From the NCBI GenBank assembly GCA_000349905.1, contig KB722740.1, forward strand, positions 1,150,575-1,214,574: a stretch of DNA of 64,000 bases, written 5' to 3'. A program made the position numbers and the translations under genes. Of the stretch, positions 12,056 through 23,762 are shown piece by piece. Under the pieces are notes generated by a model. That model was not told where the DNA came from, ran no database searches, and saw only the letters and a program-made list of their open reading frames with translations. Numbering within the stretch: position 1 is the first letter of the stretch; every line of letters begins with the position of its first letter. Source of the stretch: Volvariella volvacea V23 (taxonomy: Eukaryota; Basidiomycota; Agaricomycetes; Agaricales; Pluteaceae).

Positions 12056-12973
12056 GCACTAAACTATATATTGTGCAATTATTAATGGTATATATAGCAT
12101 GATACTGACTTAATAATATCTCTAACTGCTATATTACTGTTATTGGATTTTGTTGCTCAATATAAAGCTTATCATAATAATAAAATCTTTTTATACACAC
12201 TATAGCTAGTCAACACAAATAAAGATATAATAGCCTTTCTCTAGTAAGTGTTTTTTATTGGATTTTTTTTTTGCATATATATAGCTTGTTATAACTGAGC
12301 CTCTCTATTAGACTTCAGCTAACACTAGACTAGGCAATCCAAAGGATGCAAGAGATTGAAAAAGAGTGAGAACAAGCAAGCGAGAAGCTGAGTAAAGCAA
12401 ATCTCTATATTAGACTGCTAGCTATATAAGAGGTTAAGCTTGAGTTGAATCAAGCTGGAGGCTATAGCTTATATACTAATTACTGAGTAGAGGAGAGTAT
12501 GTGGCAGACAACTAAATGAAGTAAGTATTGGTGGAGGAACACGTAGGTACTACCGAAGATAGTAAAGAGATACATATGTATATGTATGTAGTACCTAAAA
12601 GAAAATTACTGTTCACGAGAGAAAAAAGAATCAAAGTCCATAGCTAAGTACATGATGTGAGAGATGAGACAAGAGAAGAAAAAAAAACGATAGGACCAGT
12701 TATGCAGTCTGTAACATAGCTAATTTTTCAATGTGCTAAGTATTTGTAACTTAACTTGATAAATACAGAATACTTAGTTATATTCAAAAGAGTATTATTT
12801 TATCTACTCTAAGTAATTATATCATTGTCTAAGCTTTTGTTTTTACCAAACTTAATAAATATCAATAGATTAAAATGCCTAAACCTTATGCACTTCAGAC
12901 ATAATTTGCTAAAATATTAGTAGTTATCTATAAGTACTTCAAATTTCAATGAGCTAACATGATATAAACTACT

Positions 12974-15900
12974 CTAGAGGTAGTACATAGATTCTTTCAT
13001 CCACCATCTTTGAGGCCCTCTATGAAACCATAAAACAACATCAGATCGTGGTCTCTCTGTTTTTGTATAGCCCTTGAGAAATGGATGCAAATAGCACAAA
13101 CCACGTTTGCAAGCCAATTTAGCATAATAGATAGGAGCTGGAACAGGAACCGCATGATTAACTTTTCCTGTAAAATAGCAAAGTGAATTGGTTAAGGTCT
13201 GAATATCATTAGACTTAAATCTAAAGTCATCATGAATAACACAATAATATGTGGGTCTTGCTGTTCCTTTTCGTGCTTCATGTGCTACATTATCCTGTGT
13301 CAATAAAGAATTATTGTAAAGCAGAACACTTACATTGCAAGAAAAAATCAAACTTATCACCAGATAAAACCCCTTGATCCACCACTGTACCAGGTGGAGG
13401 ATTTCCATGACCATATGCACTAGCAACATTTGCTGGAAAAAAGCGAGCATGGTGTTGCTGGCTCTACAATCTGGTCAATTATTATACTATAAGTATTCTG
13501 TAGTACTTACAGAGGCAATTAATGCAAACTTTGGCAAATACTTGCCACGAGGCAATTCTACAGTGATTTTGTCAAATGCAGAATATATCAATTTCATCTC
13601 TGCTGATATGATTTTGTCTCTTTCTTCCTAATGCAATGTTAAAAGTATATAAACAATAGTTTGAAATAAATTATACCTCTGGTATATCATGGCGAAATAT
13701 AATAAGACGTTCTGGCCAGACTCCATTCCGCTCTTTATATTCCATAATTCTGGTTGACAGCATATTTGGCAAATCTGTCATTACCTGCAAGTACAATCAG
13801 ATTAAAAAGTATAGCATATATCATACTCCACCTTTTGGGCTAGTGCTTGTAAAGCCAAAGATACAGCAAACTGGGAAAAGTGGTCATCAATGTTACTAGC
13901 ACAGGCCCCCACTGGTGGTATCCATGGAGTATTGAGGTGAGAGGAGGGATACCAAACATTTAGGCCCACAAGTAGGGTTGGTTTGCTTTGCAGGAAATCA
14001 AGTGTGGGACAAATTATAGTTTGGCTTGATGAAACATTATTAGGACAATACAGATGATATCACCAAATAAACTCACTTTCTTCCTCCTATTTTCATATTG
14101 ACTTTCATGGCAACTCCCAATACATATTTAACATCATCTGAGTTGAGAAGCTTTTTTGTTTGCATACAAGTATGAGCTAGACTTTTTAAGCAACAGAATA
14201 CTAAGAGCTTGACATAGCTTACCAGCACCAACATCCACCTCAAACTTGTGCTTGATTGCTGCATATACACCCCTGTCCTCATTGGCAAGCAAGAAGAACA
14301 AAAAGGAGGGTGCTGGCACCATGCTTGAGATCACATTGCCTATCACATTTATGACATCTTTGCGAAACGGATCACTTCTATGATCTTCAGGAAGTCTGGC
14401 AACACCTATTAGGGGAGCCTTTAAGACATCTATCCCCATGCGCCTGAACGCTGTGATCAATAGCCGGTCGATATGGGTTCGAATCTTTCTTCCAAGAGGA
14501 GCATTTTCTCCCAACTGATCAACAGGATTGTCATCTCCGTCGCTAATGATGATTACCGCCCATTTATCAAGCTTTACAGCACTTTGAAAAGTGGACGGAA
14601 CCGTTCGCGGGTCCCAACGAGTATCCGGCCCAACATCAAGAATGGCTCTGCCATAGCGGATTCGTGGTGGGGGAATAACCCTTCCTGGAACAGACATCAT
14701 GTCGTTAGTGACGCTGATGCCAAAAGAATGGAGTGTTGGCGACGCGTTATAGCTTAATAGATGCATCGCATCTGCTGTGATAAGCCTAGCCACTTGTGCG
14801 GGGGACTCTGTCGCATATTCGATGAGTTTCTTTATCTGCTGCGGTGTCAAAATTCCACGGAATGGTTGGTTGGGAAGGACGCTGCAATATTCCGCAGTTA
14901 CTCTTTTGTCTACAGAAAGAACCCTGGGATTTTCGAAGTAATCTGGATGTACTAATGTGACGTCCGAAGATTCTATGACGATGCATCAGGTATCGCGTGA
15001 CACATAGCCCTACATTCACTTACTGTCATCATACAAGTAATGAATTGTCCCTCGTCGTTCAGAGTTGTTCGTATTACGGACTGCAACACGGAGACCCTTT
15101 ACGAATAACTTATAACGAACTTCCTCCCACTCTCTAAAGCCCAAATCACGCATTTGCATGGGCGAATAAAACGCCATAGTAGAAACTTCAAACTATTAGT
15201 ACCTAGTGGAACGGCCCCATATGGGGAAAAAGACTCACCGTCAATATTGACGACCACCTGCCTGTGTGCAATTCCGGAACCAACATAAAAGCCTCTCCGA
15301 CCTTGCAATCCGTCTCCGATTTCTTCTGGTTTCTTTGGCTGATCGTTTGGGAAGAAGAAGCGACGGCTCGCAACGCAGGTGGCTTGCTTGTATCTCCGTG
15401 ATGGCGCAGTGAGGATGATGTCGAGAGCCTTGAGGATTGGGAAGACCTCGTCGTCCTGTATATTGATGTCGCCACCCAAATACCTGAATGGCGGGACCTT
15501 TAAAGCATGCTTCGAGTATGATCAGATTACTTACCTAAGCAGAGTCCCTACCGACAACACTCGCGACGGCGTCATGACCACCCTAAAGCCTGCCCTTTTC
15601 TCTTTGTTTCGACAGTCGTTCGTTTCATGGAATGGGACAGTTATCGTTAAGGATTCCCCTGGGAGTTCCTTCGATGAGACTAAGGTGGATGAGTAATCGT
15701 GTGCGATTTGATCCACTAGCCCCTTCCACGCTTCTGTCGCCTCCGCCAGCTCAAAAATCTTCTGTTTCATCCGTTGTGATATAAGTCGTTTATCGGTAGA
15801 TTCCTTCGCGAAGGTGATCGATACGTTGTACTCGTATAGTGACTTGTCCGAGACACGAAGGCGGAAGAAGTTGGTTCGGAGCTGGATTGGTCTGCCACCA

Positions 15901-16088
15901 GACCCAAAGTCTGGGCGAAGTATGCGATCTTTGGCTGAAGTTGACATGCTATGAAACCTAGCCAGTAAATCGTTAAGGGAACTGTCCCTAAGTTCTTCGT
16001 CGAGTTCGAAGGGCTTTTCTGCTTCAAAAATACTTGAACGAGAATTAACCGAGTGCGAGCGATTGATGAGATGTTGTATCTCACTCAT
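12974..16088 (-). CDS. Argonaute family protein, slicer-inactive
   Basis: Ten exons join in frame to 889 codons: 16088-15535, 15483-15239, 15185-15024, 14972-14223, 14176-14077, 14024-13832, 13784-13677, 13627-13511, 13463-13334, 13284-12974. Domains in order: ArgoN (RPDFGSGGRPIQLRTNFF, ~60), linker L1 (GDGLQGRRGFYVGSG; VNIDVSTMAFY at the exon 2/3 join), a short PAZ, L2/MID (RVIPPPRIRYG; YAAIK; a VAMKVNMKIGG block) and PIWI (HHARFFP, GTVVDQG, FFLQSHEARKGTARPTYY). The C-terminus ends MYYL as in Argonautes. The DEDH slicer residues align with N626, K668, H700 and K842, so cleavage is probably lost. MID residues that bind the guide 5' phosphate look mostly kept (Tyr, Lys, Lys; Gln replaced by Thr). 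It should still bind small RNA in RNA silencing. The 3' half is AT-rich, the 5' half is not. Confidence 0.9.
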
Positions 16089-16902
16089 TTATGTCAGGAT
16101 CAGGAGCAGGTTTGTATTCGTGATCACTGAAGAACATCAGAATCAATACTCGATCCAACATGTGAAAGACTCACAAATCCCTCCTCCAACCCAAAATCTG
16201 GATGGGCTCCTCCTCGAGCTGTGCTGGAACGCTAACCGGGCTCGTGCTACTACCAGCGGTGCCTCGTCTAATGTGCAGCCTCTAAACCCCAATGAGTAAG
16301 TCCAGAATCTGCATCCTACAACACGATTTGACGCACAGAGGAATCCCTATCTTCCGTTCCAGAGGTGATGGGGCGATTACGAGGCGGACTAGTAGACTTC
16401 CAAAACCTCGGAAACTTCGTTTGCTTCGCAGGTGGTGATGGCATGGGGAAGGTGAAATCGCTTGTTTGTCGTGTTGTAGGTATTGGCCGTGCGCGTCAGG
16501 AGCAGAAAGAGGCGGATGACTGTTACAAAGGCTGTGGCCACAGTTCAACGTCGTCTGATGTGCCAGAGCCCAGAATGGACACACGCTCCCATGTGGCATC
16601 GATTGCCAAACCCTGTTTCCTAAAAGGAAAGCGCTTAGCGTCAACAATACGCGCTACAACACAAGCCAAATTGCAAGACCTCTTAGTCAGCTCAGATACC
16701 CGTCTTCCTAGACCCCCACAAGCACTTTGTCGACGAAACCAGATACCTAAAGCGGTCTTTTTCACACTAATTTCATAGAAAAACGCGCATAAGAGTGTGT
16801 CTTTACAGCGATAGAGTGCATAGTATGAACGATCTTGATCTATCCTACATTTGCACTATACTCACTCAGCCCCAAATCTTATTCTTTCGCATAACGTGCA
16901 AA
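16089..16902. other. Intergenic, no supported gene
   Basis: This 0.8 kb lies upstream of the Argonaute start and downstream of the F-box gene ending at 16903. Overlapping open frames of 80-137 codons occur on both strands, none with a recognisable motif, so I read them as chance frames. The Argonaute promoter must lie in its left part. Confidence 0.6.
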
Positions 16903-18682
16903 TTAACATAATTGCAGGAGTTCGTGAACATCTCGCCATCCCCATCGGCTTGCGCGAAATTTCCAGGCACTTGAGTTCGTTGTAGCGGTGTCTCCAGAGT
17001 CAGCGGGCTTTGAGTTAAAGCCCGACAACTTTTCCAAGCGTGGAAAGGTATCATCCAGCTTTCGAGCAATCTCGAAAATGGCTGATGGACATTCCCCCAT
17101 AACGGTTAGCTCCCTAAGTCCATAGAACGGCACGTTTTTGTGGTAAGTGCGGGTAATGTCAGAGAAGTCGAGAGAGATGGTCAAGCTGGAAAGCTTGGGA
17201 CAACGTGGAAGGAAATGCCTCAACTCCGTAAGGGAGAAGCCTCGTTCTTGAGGTGGCAGATGTAGGGATTCGATATTGCGGAGTACGTCCATAAGGGGGG
17301 TATAATCCGCAACACCAGGGAGGAGCCAGGGGAAATTGATAAAGTGCAATTTTCGAAGCGCTATGCAGGCCAGGAATGGCTTGAAAAGAAGCTCGGCGAA
17401 TGTTGACTCAAGGACTCCTGCGGAACCACAAGTGCCGTTGAATGAAATCGAGATGGATTGGAGATGTACGCCCCAGCGCTCAGTGACATCTGCGATGAAG
17501 TCGATGAGCTCCCCACGGGGCGTTGCTCGTGTCTCTAATAACGCCGAAAAGCCGGACTCGTCGGGATAAATTTTGAACGACACCTCACGTAGACGATCGC
17601 TAGAAACATAGCCGATGAAAGCGTGGAGATCGTGTAAGGAACCACCAATTGACAGGTGTTCCAAATGCCCATATAACCTGCGTCCTTTTTCGCCTGGGCG
17701 TAGCTTCCAGTTTGACAGCCCCTTGAATACTGTCTGGGTAACGGAGACGGAGGAGCAGTGATCGACGGACAAGGAGGTAATCTCTACACCCTCTGTGCTG
17801 TTACCAGTCATTTTTAAGAAAGAATCATCCACGGTAACGTCCTTTCCACGGAAATTAATACGCTTCAACTCGAACGGAAGTGGAGGCACCGGATCATGAG
17901 AGAAAAATTTCGTATCTCTAGTGCAGTTAGAAATCTCGAGCTGCCGTAGGCGAGGGGACTTCAATGCGAGCATTGATAAAAAGCCACGCCCCATTTGCTC
18001 GTCAGCGCGGAGAATGGAATCGTTGATTTGAAGGGTGATCAGTGAGTGTGATAGGAGTAGAAAATAGAGATGCAGAGACGGCTGAGCAGGGTTTGGCAAG
18101 TGGAAAGGCTCGATTATAAGAGTTTGTAGGTTTGGGAGAAAATTTTGATGAGGACGGAGTGTCGATAGAGCTGTACATAGGTATATCTCTCCCTGAGTAT
18201 ACGACCCTACTGGTAGAGCGGATGTGAGTGTTAAACTGCGAACGCGGCATGAATATGAGTCGAATGCTATCCAATCCTTTTGGAGGTTATATCTGTAACA
18301 GGACTTCTGTAGGTCGTTTAGCGAGCTAGAGTCACGATTATCGATGGGATTCACTGACAATGCTCAATTCCCTTTTCGTCGAACCATGTTCATCTGTGAC
18401 GGTATGAATTGCAATAAATGGCAAAAGTTGAAGCAGAGGAACTATCGTATCCAAGTCTCTCCAGAGCGCATCTAGAGCAGGCTTCTGGAACCGTCGAGCG
18501 CTGAGTGAAAGAGACAGCAAGGAGCGACGCATGGTCCTAACTGTCAACCTCGTCCAGAGGCTTAAGGGCGCCGATAGCGGTTGCACAAATTGTGAGGTAA
18601 TTGAAGCAATGATATCTTGGGTTGAGAGAGCCCTTTCGTGAGCCGTATTAGGAGTGCTAAGGCCAACGGATGAGGTCGACAT
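16903..18682 (-). CDS. F-box/LRR protein (copy A)
   Basis: Two exons, 18682-18359 and 18306-16903, join in phase 0 across a short intron with a GTCAGT donor, giving 575 codons; a GTGAAT donor three bases on would shift the frame. Exon 1 carries a degenerate F-box (LSLSARRFQKPALDALWRDL, then TIVPLLQLLPF). Exon 2 carries leucine-rich repeats with phrases such as LRQLEISNC, LHFINFPWLLPG and ESLHLPPQERG. F-box proteins normally dock substrates on SKP1-cullin ubiquitin ligases. The family's structure is always one F-box exon, one intron, then one long LRR exon. It is divergently oriented from the pseudogene at 18951, with 268 bp between starts. The closest relatives here are at 48583-50396 and 50838-52701. 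Confidence 0.8.
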
Positions 18683-18950
18683 GATAATGGCTACGGTCTA
18701 CCGTCAAATCGAGCTTCGATCGGATTGTGAATTATATACGAATGCGGGATGTGCTATGGTCAGTGTTGTCGTTAGTCTGAGCTATTGATCGCAAGATAGC
18801 ACCTCGATATTGGGGAACAATTGCGGGAACGAAGACCTGATGCAGTGATAGGCGCACACTTCTTTGACGCAATGGTAGCCCAAACACCAGCCAACAAACC
18901 TCAATGCACCAGATAGTCGTGACTTTCCAAATCTACCATCGCCTCCGCTT

Positions 18951-20545
18951 ATGCAGGATCAGCAGGTCACAGGATCGACATCCAGGATGCTATCATTGAA
19001 TGATGTGCACCAGCAAATACCGTTTTACCTTTACAACGACAAAGAAAGCCTGGTCAATCTTGCTCTCGTTCGTCATAATTTGAGCGAGCCTGCCTTGGAC
19101 CTGGTTTGGCGACACCCACGTTCACTTCTCCCCCTTTTGCGCCTGATTCCGGGCTTCCAAAAGCTGGATGGCCAATGCGTAGGTTAGACCCTTTTACAAA
19201 TGTCAGTCTGCCAATCGTCTGAGTTTAGATTCTGACGGGAACTGCCTGTGAATGGGATTGGAGTAGGTTCGACTTCTATGCGACAAAAGTGAAAGGACTC
19301 AATCTTTACAAGGACATGGGAGTGGATTTGACATCAGCTATCTGCATCTCCCGGGCTCGCGCCACGCCGTTACTACCAAACCTCACTTCACTTGCCTATG
19401 GGGATATAGTGTCGCCTCGCTACCCGGCATCAATACCTCTAGACCCTGCAAGTCCAAGTCTCACGCACTTGAATATCACGGCAAATGGACAAGCTGATAG
19501 TTTGCTGTCCTCTCTCTTGACCATTTTGCCTACCCGCGCTCCCAATGTTCGAAGCATCTCCATCAGCGATGGGATATCCCATAGCTCTCGATCCCACAAC
19601 ATTTTGTCATCCCTCCAGTATTTCCATAATCTTCGCGAGTTACAACTATCAAATTTCGGAACGCACATATCCCTCAGATCTTTGAAGGACTTAGTTCAGG
19701 AAAACTTCACGAGTATTTCATTGAATCTGAATGTATCTGGGGTCACTGTTGCGGATGAAGACCTTTCTGGCCTGAACTTCATCGCATTGAGATCGCTGCG
19801 GTTGTACGGTGATAGTAATATCCTTTTCAAGCTTATTCGAAGCTTCGGTCCTCGAGCTTTGAAAGACCTTCGGCTTTGGACTTGGATACGGAATCGAGAC
19901 GGACGAGGAGTCACCCAAGGATCCGCGGCATCCTCTCTACTCCAATCTGCGTATCAAAAGTTGTCATACTCATTGCTTTCCCTTTGACGCTTGGATTATA
20001 TATCCCTATGAGACCAACACTGCCTCGGTTTACCAGTACACTGTGTAGCAAAAAGTGGGGTTCCGTCTCCTGAGAACATACCACGCAACCTTAAAGTCCT
20101 TCGGTGTCAGGTCTCTGGCCCCTCGAGTATATCATTAGTAACCACTCCCTTAACCCAAGGCCAGCTGGAACGGTTACTATGCAGCCTGCCCCGACTGGAA
20201 GAGCTCGCTCTCCCCTCGAGCGAGATGATGTCCTTCTCCACTCTTCATAAGTTTGTGCTGCGCTACCCGAACCTGAGGAGCCTTCAACTCAAAATCGACT
20301 TGAGCCCTATATTGTCGACCTATCCCTTGCTGAACAATAGATTATATAGCCTCACAGTTTTAGACTCGTGGTTTCCTGGTGCAGATGACCCGGAGAAGCA
20401 GCGACTCATTCTTTGGTACCTCTTTCGTATCTTCTCCAATCTTTCAATAGTGCACGGATCAGATTTCGGTTGGAAGGAAGTCCCCAAATGGTTCTCGTTG
20501 TTCCGCGCTACTGCATGCGATAGTCTCAGGCGCCCTAGCATCTGA
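18951..20545 (+). pseudogene. F-box/LRR gene (copy B) with two in-frame stops
   Basis: Exon 1 (18951-19178) has the F-box (SEPALDLVWRHPRSLLPLLRL) and exon 2 starts at 19229 after a phase-0 intron at the same place as in copies E and F. The LRR frame is open to TGA 19985-19987 and TGA 20009-20011, then reopens in the same frame and ends at TGA 20543-20545. Sequence beyond the stops still aligns with copies E and F (ENIPRNLK, SLPRLEELALP, DDPEKQRLILW), and the frame never shifts. So this looks like a young pseudogene killed by two nonsense changes. An extra intron removing both stops cannot be excluded, but the paralogues have none. Confidence 0.7.
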
Positions 20546-20811
20546 CATGTGTCGTAACCTGGCTTGTAATTGAACAACCAAGTCAATTGTATGTACGCAG
20601 TGTTATTGTAGGCCTCTCATTTGACTGCCAAGGAGATTAAGACTTGCGGTAATGATTTAAGTACTTCCGAGATACAAGTGGACGAAGATGAAGTGTCCCT
20701 TTGTTGCGTGGTAAAGTAGAAAGACAGCCATGAAGGACAAAATTATCAGCTCGTAACCAAACCAAGCCATTTATTCTTTCAGACTTAGAATGCTACGCAC
20801 ATCCCTTGCAG
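20546..20811. other. Shared 3' spacer between convergent copies B and C
   Basis: Short spacer between two converging F-box/LRR units; I see no further gene in it. Confidence 0.6.
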
Positions 20812-22537
20812 TCATTTACTGCCCATTGTCCGCCATCGAGCATCCTGACAGAGATGTACTAGCTTTTCAACCCCATCCCAAACTCCCGACAGGTCTCCAT
20901 CCTGGCACAAAACTGATTCACCACTAATACAAGACAACTGAGGAAACAAACAGTCCAAATTCCACGCGATAGCATGCGGATCTTGCTCCGAGTACTTCCC
21001 CCGCACGATCAGAGAGCAAAGGCGGTGTCGGAAGAAAGTTGGAGACGTCACTCGGCGACTACTTGGCCAGTCCCTGAAGTCGATGGAAACCGCCAACTCT
21101 TCCAGCTTGGGGCAGCCTAACACGAGCCCCTGGAGCTCGGAAAGGTTTTGTCCGATTTCTTGTTCAGGAAGATGAAGGACGCGGAGGTTGGGAAGTAGAT
21201 GGGCGATAAACGTAAAATCGAGGTGGCCGGGGAGTATATATGGGAAATTGATGAAGCAGAGAGATTGGAGAGACTTCATGCCAGCGAATGGGTCGAAGAA
21301 GGACTTCCATATGCCGGCGGCTTTAAGCGGTGAAGGAGGGGATAGGCTAGAGTCTAAATCTGTGAAACCTATCTCGAACGATTCGAGGGTTCCGTTCCAT
21401 CTACCTGATATGGTAGTCATTAGTTGCATCAGCTGTCCGTCCGGGGTAGTCACGGGTGGGTAAGGCTGTTTCTGTGCTCCTTTGACATTCCCCAACGTCG
21501 CTGCATTAAATAGCGTGGACTTGGCAGGGATTATAAGACATGTATTCTTGATCTGTGTACTGGAAATGTGTTTGATAATGGTGTGTGTAACGGACAGCTG
21601 TGAGCTGTTGATCTCCAAGCGCCTTAGACTGCGGAAAGGCTTGATGAATGAAGAGAGTGCGGTATCAACACCGAAAAATAAATTAGCAGACATTGAATGG
21701 ACAATAAGGGTCCTGAGACCGTGTAACCTGCTCAAGCTAGCAAGGTCGAGTGACCGAAGATCGTGGACTTGGACGTGAAATGAAGACTTTGAGAGCAATG
21801 AAGAGGTTTGTCCCGAGATGCCTTCTGCGTTCTCTTCTCCTGGATGTTTACCAAAATCGACCGAGATGTTTCTCATGTTCGGACACTTGACGGCCACCAC
21901 CTGAAGAAATGCGTTTCTGAGGTGGGTATTTATTGAGGTCGTGTGAAGCTCGATGGTTGACAATGTTGGCGAAAGACACAAAAGTGGTAATGAGAGGGTG
22001 TTTTCTGGGAGGTGTGAGATGGAGAGCATGCGCAAACGTGGAAGAAGGCCGTTCGGCTTCAACTGAGCCAAAACAGGCAGAATATGGGGGATGCTGCGTG
22101 TCCAGATGGTGTTTTTTTCCTCCAACAAGTGTAGTACGTGAACTCGGGGCGCGTAGTGATTAAATCTGGTCCACCAAGCTTCCTGTGGAACTGTCATATT
22201 GATGGAGACAACCTGATAATCATCATAAGCAACAATGATTCATGGCATTCACGTTGTAGTGACTTACAGCGCTGGTATATGGTTCCGAAACCTGTAATAT
22301 GGGAATAAGCGCTAGAAGTGGTAGGACAGAGTCGAGGCACCACCATAGCGAGTTGATAGAGGGCTCGTAGCATGCTTTGTGGGTCATCGCTAGGGAAAGG
22401 AGAGCTTTGTTCCGCGCCGCGTCTGGTTGGGCATCCTTGAGCTCAAAGCGCAAGTTTGAAACGATGGCCTCGATAATTGCGGAGTTTGAGAAGGCAGTCT
22501 GGGCAGCTTTTGACACAAGTTCTGAATGTAGAATCAA
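20812..22537 (-). CDS. F-box/LRR protein (copy C)
   Basis: Exon 1 (22537-22268) encodes a degenerate F-box: KALLSLAMTHKACYEPSINS, then LWWCLDSVLPLLALIPIL. A GTAAGT donor at 22267 and CAG acceptor at 22213 leave a phase-0 join to exon 2 (22212-20812), total 556 codons. Exon 2 opens with the family signature WWTRFNHYAPRVHVLHL (other copies have DWxxFxxYxxRV) and continues with LRR-like repeats, including LCFINFPYILPGHLDFTF and LRVLHLPEQEIG. It is more diverged from the other copies than they are from each other. Inferred role: ubiquitin-ligase substrate adaptor. It starts 287 bp from the divergent gene at 22825, so the two may share a promoter region. Confidence 0.8.
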
Positions 22538-22824
22538 TAATCAAGCGAGTTCTGAGTCTACTGCTGCAACGTACCTGGCATCACACGAAGTACAGAAGAT
22601 AGCGAGCCCAAGGGATAGAGAACCTAAGGATAGCAAAATAAAGCATATTGGACGAACTTATAAACATTGGGACGAAGGGACGAATCATATCTCAGCAAAG
22701 GCCTTGACTGTGCAAAGCGGAGCGGTGTTCACATGAAAGAGCCCTGCGTCGCGTAGGGTCAGGACTGCGGTACCACGCCGAATCAAACAACACCAAAGCA
22801 ACCTTTTGCTCCGATTCCGCTGAA
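22538..22824. promoter_or_regulatory. Bidirectional intergenic region between copy C and gene D
   Basis: 287 bp separates the two divergent start codons, so both promoters must be here. I see no clear TATA or CCAAT arrangement and can name no specific factor site. Confidence 0.4.
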
Positions 22825-23625
22825 ATGCACCGCGCCTGCAATGCCCTCAAACGATTTCCGAGGGCTTTGGCCGCTTCGAAATACATTTCGCTACCACTAA
22901 GGCTGCCTCTGCCACTGGCGCGCTCGCATTTATACCCACACTATCACGGGAAGACTATATTGAGTATCCGAACATACTCCAACGATTTCCCAAAGACGGA
23001 CGGAGAACAGATTGGAGAAAACCAAACTGATGAAAGCGTTTCAGACAAGATAACGTCGGAAATGTGGTTGCAGGTGTTGGAGCAGGCATCCAGAGCACCG
23101 TGGTTGAACATGCACCCTGCAAATCCCGATGATCGCCTCAGGCAGGCCCATGCATTGCTGCTCCAAATCGTGTTGTATCTCGGTAGACCCCAACCAGACC
23201 CGGATATGGCGCAGCATTATCTCCTTGTGAGTACTTCGTTTTTTGCTCTGTTACATCTCCTCACGGTGTCGCGACTCCGGGATTTATTTTGGCAGGCCTT
23301 TGAGACAGCCCCAGTAGGACCAGGGACAGAAATTGCACGAGCAAGAGACGCAACAGCAATTATCACGCGCGCTGTAGTGAACAGCTTATCTACGATACCA
23401 ATGAATGCAGAAGTTCGGACTAAACACATCGCAATCTTCGACGTTCTGGGCGCCTTAGTGGCACTTAACGATACATACCTTATGGGCAAAGACGGAAAAG
23501 TTGGAAATTGGGGCGATTTTTGGAGTCGGGCACAACCCGTGGTTTTGGACTTGTTAGAGCGATTGGAGAATGAAGGATTCGGGCTTTCTGATGCCGAACA
23601 AGAAGAGTTGAGCAGGAAGCCATAA
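22825..23625 (+). CDS. Hypothetical protein, probable mitochondrial presequence
   Basis: An uninterrupted 266-codon frame. The N-terminal ~50 residues are rich in Arg, Leu, Ser and Ala with few acids (start MHRACNALKRFPRALAASKY; IRTYSND near 50), which suggests mitochondrial import. The rest is helical and soluble, with pieces such as EMWLQVLEQASRAPWL, DDRLRQAHALLLQIVLYLG and LVALNDTYLMGKDGKVGNWG. A 69-bp stretch (23227-23295) has perfect GTGAGT...CAG ends and a length divisible by three; it is hydrophobic when translated and may be spliced, leaving 243 residues. I do not recognise the family. A decayed second copy at 26015-26310 shows it was duplicated along with an adjacent F-box gene. Confidence 0.7.
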   Translation: MHRACNALKRFPRALAASKYISLPLRLPLPLARSHLYPHYHGKTILSIRTYSNDFPKTDGEQIGENQTDESVSDKITSEMWLQVLEQASRAPWLNMHPANPDDRLRQAHALLLQIVLYLGRPQPDPDMAQHYLLVSTSFFALLHLLTVSRLRDLFWQAFETAPVGPGTEIARARDATAIITRAVVNSLSTIPMNAEVRTKHIAIFDVLGALVALNDTYLMGKDGKVGNWGDFWSRAQPVVLDLLERLENEGFGLSDAEQEELSRKP

Positions 23626-23762
23626 AGTATTATCTAGCCTGTCACCTCTGACAGAGCCGTAGGTCCCATCTGTTTTTCTGTAGCCACGGGTATTGGAATT
23701 ATCAATACGACTTTAGAACAGCTCATTGTCTCGGGGTTTCGAATATGGGCGCTTAAGTCCAC

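Larger units (their letters stand above)
8545..12973. other. AT-rich repeat island without an intact gene
   Basis: No protein gene is supported here. The stretch holds two copies of an LTR-like repeat, two copies of a second ~800 bp repeat, fragments of both, and one assembly gap, each listed separately. From about 12060 to 12970 I see only AT-rich sequence with short A and T runs and no repeat partner in the window; its right end is probably the 3' flank of the Argonaute gene. Confidence 0.7.

Noticed and set aside
12974..13450. Reading the last Argonaute exons as one uninterrupted 158-codon protein starting MLAFFQQMLL
   Set aside because: Its first third is the wrong frame across two introns; splicing at AG|AGCCAGC and TAG|CACATG restores HHARFFP and FFLQSHE motifs.
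16365..16778. Plus-strand 137-codon frame and its minus-strand partner upstream of the Argonaute
   Set aside because: Two mutually antisense frames without motifs, and no plausible intron extensions.
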